Below are positions 61,851 to 64,000 of a stretch of DNA of 64,000 nt, one piece after another. Numbering within the stretch: the stretch's first letter is position 1; each line of letters starts with the position of its first letter. The stretch is taken from positions 99,474 through 163,473 of the forward strand of contig RAYQ01000013.1 of assembly GCA_003612395.1 (NCBI GenBank), read 5' to 3'. The notes below the pieces were generated by a model, which had not been told where the DNA came from, did not search any database, and saw only the letters and a program-made list of their open reading frames with translations. The position numbers and the translations under genes are program-made. The stretch is from Parablautia intestinalis (GTDB taxonomy: Bacteria; Bacillota; Clostridia; Lachnospirales; Lachnospiraceae).

Positions 61851-63047
61851 CTATGCTGCGATCAGCCTTTCCATTTCAGCCCTTGCGGAAGCGAATGTTG
61901 CGTGTGCGTAATAGTTCAGCGTCATGGTAATGTTGGAATGTCCCATGATATACTGTAACGCTTTCGGGTTCATGCCCGCATTGGCTAAGTTGGTGCAGAA
62001 TGTATGGCGCAGGGTGTGGGGTGTCATTACTTTGGGTAAGGCTTCCTCATGGCACTTGTTGTACTTCTTCGCAAGCCCCCGGAACATGGTCGCATAGTTC
62101 ACATTCGTTTTCGGGCAGCCGTCCCGGTTGAGGAAAAGGAAATTGCTGTAACCGTCAATGGTGGTCGCTTTCGCTCCCTTGCGGTTCTCCAACACGCGCC
62201 CCAACGCTTCATACACTTTTTTACTCATTGGGATTTGTCTGATACCGCTCTGCGTTTTGGGCTTCTCTATGTAGTAGCCTGTTTCCGCGCTCCGTAAAAG
62301 CTGGTGGTCTACATTGATTACCCGGTTTTCAAAATCAAGGTCGGTTTCAGTCAGTCCGCAGAGTTCGGAAATCCTAAGCCCCGTCCCCAGCAGTATGATA
62401 ACCTCGTCACGGTATTTCTGATAGACGCTATCACCTTGCATAAAGGATAAAAGGCTTTCTTCCTGTTCTCCTGTGAGGGGTACTTTCGGCTCTGTGTCGT
62501 CCTCGATCACGGTGTTTAGCTGGAAGTCAAAGGGGTTCTTCCTTATGCAGTCGTCCTGTATCGCTGTGTAAAAAGCAGCTTTCAGAGAACGCTTGTCGTT
62601 GCTTATGGTCTTATAGGATATTCCCTTTTCTTTCATGCGCAACGCCCATTCTTTCGCGTCGGACAGCTTCACACTGTCAATGGGGCAGGAACCAAGTTTA
62701 TCCGCTTCCAGCAGCTTCATCAGCCGTTCGCGCCCCTTTGTGGTGTTATGCCTTACATTTCCCCGGTGGCGGTTCTGCTTTGCGTATAATTCGCAGACCG
62801 TCATTTTCTTTCCGATTGTGTCTATCCCGTCGTCAAGGTCTTTCTGTATCTCTTTTTCCTTTTCTCTAAGGGATATGTCGTCACGCTTCCCGGCAGGGGT
62901 CTTGTCCGTAGGCACTAACTTCCACGCATAGACAAATTGCACTTTACCAAAAGTATCGGTATATTTGTAAGCATATCTCCCGTCTTTTCTCTGGCTCTCT
63001 CCCGAACGCAAAATGCGGTTTCTATTATCACGTCTTTTCTCCGACAT
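61851..63047 (-). CDS. int: Tn916-type tyrosine recombinase (integrase)
   Basis: 398 aa from ATG 63047 (AGGAGC upstream; the open frame extends 26 codons 5' without a site). N-terminal arm-binding domain (RDNRNRILRSGESQRKDGRY, AYKYTDTFGKVQFVYAW), core-binding SAM-like domain, then the catalytic domain with LLGTGLRISELCGL (Arg), TPHTLRHTFCTNLANAG (His-x-x-Arg) and MGHSNITMTLNYYAH (Tyr nucleophile in NYYAH). It cuts and rejoins the ends of an integrative element. Its 3' end faces left, so the element probably extends to the right. Confidence 0.93.
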   Translation of the reverse strand: MSEKRRDNRNRILRSGESQRKDGRYAYKYTDTFGKVQFVYAWKLVPTDKTPAGKRDDISLREKEKEIQKDLDDGIDTIGKKMTVCELYAKQNRHRGNVRHNTTKGRERLMKLLEADKLGSCPIDSVKLSDAKEWALRMKEKGISYKTISNDKRSLKAAFYTAIQDDCIRKNPFDFQLNTVIEDDTEPKVPLTGEQEESLLSFMQGDSVYQKYRDEVIILLGTGLRISELCGLTETDLDFENRVINVDHQLLRSAETGYYIEKPKTQSGIRQIPMSKKVYEALGRVLENRKGAKATTIDGYSNFLFLNRDGCPKTNVNYATMFRGLAKKYNKCHEEALPKVMTPHTLRHTFCTNLANAGMNPKALQYIMGHSNITMTLNYYAHATFASARAEMERLIAA

Positions 63048-63136
63048 TGTTTTTGCTCCTTTCCGTGTCGGAAAGAGCCTTGATATGCCTACATCTATTA
63101 TAGCACATTCAAGGCTCCTTTTCACTATCTTTTTCG

Positions 63137-63340
63137 CTAAATTGCGTCCAGCGTGTCAATGATCTTTTCAAACTGTTTCCTCTTGATCTGAATACGGTTG
63201 CCGTTCAAGAATATCCAGCCCGCCGTAGGATTTTCTTCTGCAAGTTTCCGCAACTTGTTTTCCCCAATGCGGAAATATTTTGACGCTTCCTCAATGGTAA
63301 GCGTGTACTTTTCCCAAATAGGCACATCAGCATTGCTCAT
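63137..63340 (-). CDS. xis: Tn916-type excisionase
   Basis: 67 aa. [40 protein letters not shown] and [13 protein letters not shown] match the Xis family, a winged-helix protein that bends the element end to favour excision. It lies 89 bp upstream of int on the same strand. The ribosome site is AAGGGGG. A structured leader with a U-run precedes it. Confidence 0.93.
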   Translation of the reverse strand: MSNADVPIWEKYTLTIEEASKYFRIGENKLRKLAEENPTAGWIFLNGNRIQIKRKQFEKIIDTLDAI

Positions 63341-63383
63341 TCTATATATCCCCCTTTCAAAAATGGGTAAAAGGTTAATTGTG

Positions 63384-63460
63384 AAAAAGGGGCTGTGATC
63401 GGACGGTTATCAGCGTAACCTCACGGGAGTTTCACCCCTGCATGGTTCTCATGCAGCCCT
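63384..63460 (-). promoter_or_regulatory. Structured, terminator-like RNA leader upstream of xis
   Basis: Read on the minus strand: GGGCTG...CAGCCC closes the structure (plus 63390-63395 and 63454-63459) and is followed by CTTTTT. Inside are CTGCATG/CATGCAG (plus 63438-63456), GGG/CCC (63425-63427 with 63435-63437) and GGTTA/TAACC (63405-63420). The closing stem and the CTGCATG stem share three bases, so two alternative folds are possible, as in attenuators. No known riboswitch is recognised. Confidence 0.5.
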
Positions 63461-63940
63461 ACCCATTGCCTGCGACGCTTTTAACGCTCGGACTGTGGCG
63501 GTAAGGGAGTATCATTATATATCCTGCGCTGTCGTCGCCCGCAAGCTGCTAAACTTGCTCCCCGGCGCGGTGTTGGTCGCTCGGCTGTCCCGGCAGGGAA
63601 AAGAAAACCCCGCCGGGATAGCGTCGTGGCGCACCCGCCGTATGGCTCGGCGCAAAAGGGACGTATCCGATCTGCCCTATGCTGCGCCGCCGTTATCTTG
63701 CGCCGCTTTCTTTGTCAAGGTTCAAAATCAAGAGCTTGTCGGCTCACGGAAGCATACCGCGCTGGGCGGTATGCCCCGGTGAAATGACAAGCAGCCCGGA
63801 AGCGGAAGCGCGGAAAGGGGGACGCGCCCCGCTGGGGACAGCCTGTGTTTAGCCTACGTTAAAGGCAAGGGTGCGGGTAATCAGCCGCACTTGCAGCCTG
63901 TTCTTCATTTCCTCGTCAACGTAGGATGCCTTATACCCCA
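63461..63940. other. GC-rich stretch without a convincing gene
   Basis: Clearly richer in GC than the rest of the window. A 95-codon open frame at 63,495-63,782 has no ribosome site and an Arg/Ala-rich product typical of chance translation. Hairpins are seen: CCCGGCAGGG-type stem near 63,587-63,621 and GCATACCGC/GCGGTATGC (63752-63774, perfect). Confidence 0.5.
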
Positions 63941-63941
63941 T

Positions 63942-63993
63942 TTGATAGACACATAGAACGAGTGGTATAATCTATCCAGAAAGTCAGGAGGAG
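63942..63993 (+). promoter_or_regulatory. Promoter and ribosome site of a gene starting beyond the window
   Basis: -35 TTGATA (63942-63947), 18-bp spacer, -10 TATAAT (63966-63971) and AGGAGGAG (63986-63993). The start codon should fall at or just past position 64,000, in plus orientation. The short distance from -10 to the ribosome site predicts a leader of under 20 bases. Confidence 0.6.
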
Positions 63994-64000
63994 AGATTAT

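Noticed and set aside
63495..63782. Gene for a 95-aa basic protein
   Set aside because: No ribosome site, Arg/Ala-rich composition expected from chance reading of GC-rich DNA, and strong hairpins overlap it.

Overview
The window reads as the chromosome of an anaerobic, low-to-moderate GC Firmicute, most likely a gut Lachnospiraceae (Clostridium cluster XIVa). Reasons: a six-gene Rnf complex in the clostridial order CDGEAB, a Phe T-box ahead of pheST, a Firmicutes-type 6S RNA candidate, lipoprotein ApbE, SpoIID- and SleB-type wall proteins, and mobile genes (TnpV, TnpW, Tn916-type Int/Xis) common in these bacteria. Strong AGGAGG ribosome sites are everywhere. The genus cannot be fixed from the sequence alone.

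Positions 1-27,700 are ordinary backbone. After the 5' end of a YprB-like nuclease gene come rnfCDGEAB (ion-pumping ferredoxin:NAD oxidoreductase), an Fe-S aldo/keto reductase, and apbE, whose product attaches FMN to Rnf subunits. Then follow a GH25 lysozyme, an AP2-HNH-AP2 protein, a SleB-like hydrolase, threonine synthase, a REC-GGDEF protein, citrate synthase, PEP carboxykinase, a 6S RNA candidate, three tandem 37-bp repeats, a SpoIID/LytB protein, a YihY protein, T-box-pheS-pheT, an M18 aminopeptidase and queA.

Positions 27,700-36,600 are accessory and partly decayed. A GNAT relic, an AraC regulator and a metal block (ArsR, HMA protein, P1B ATPase, second ArsR) lead into a gene graveyard. 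There, feoB, a DUF4317-like gene and an IS256 transposase have each lost internal segments. A flavodoxin-fold reductase sits intact among them.

Positions 36,700-49,600 form a redox island behind a LysR gene. It holds two iron-alcohol dehydrogenase genes (one dead), three membrane-anchored or lipoprotein flavodoxins (one fused to an alpha/beta-hydrolase), a DUF362 lipoprotein, a COG0701 permease, aldo/keto reductases, a cyclophilin-like/hydrolase lipoprotein and a SnoaL-like protein. Several products are predicted to act outside the membrane, suggesting an extracytoplasmic flavin-linked redox system. This is the best candidate here for an undescribed system.

Positions 49,600-64,000 are mobile DNA that begins where an aldo/keto reductase gene is cut off. 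It carries tnpV, large inverted repeats, a txpA/ratA-like type I toxin-antitoxin locus, a zinc-ribbon-tailed protein (DUF6076-like), a sigma-like protein, tnpW, about 700 bp of at least twelve hairpins, and a MobA/MobL relaxase. A GHKL kinase/LytTR regulator pair with a lipoprotein-ABC transporter operon follows. A Tn916-type int/xis pair comes last, with candidate arm sites and a structured leader before xis. The int/xis end probably belongs to an element that continues past position 64,000.
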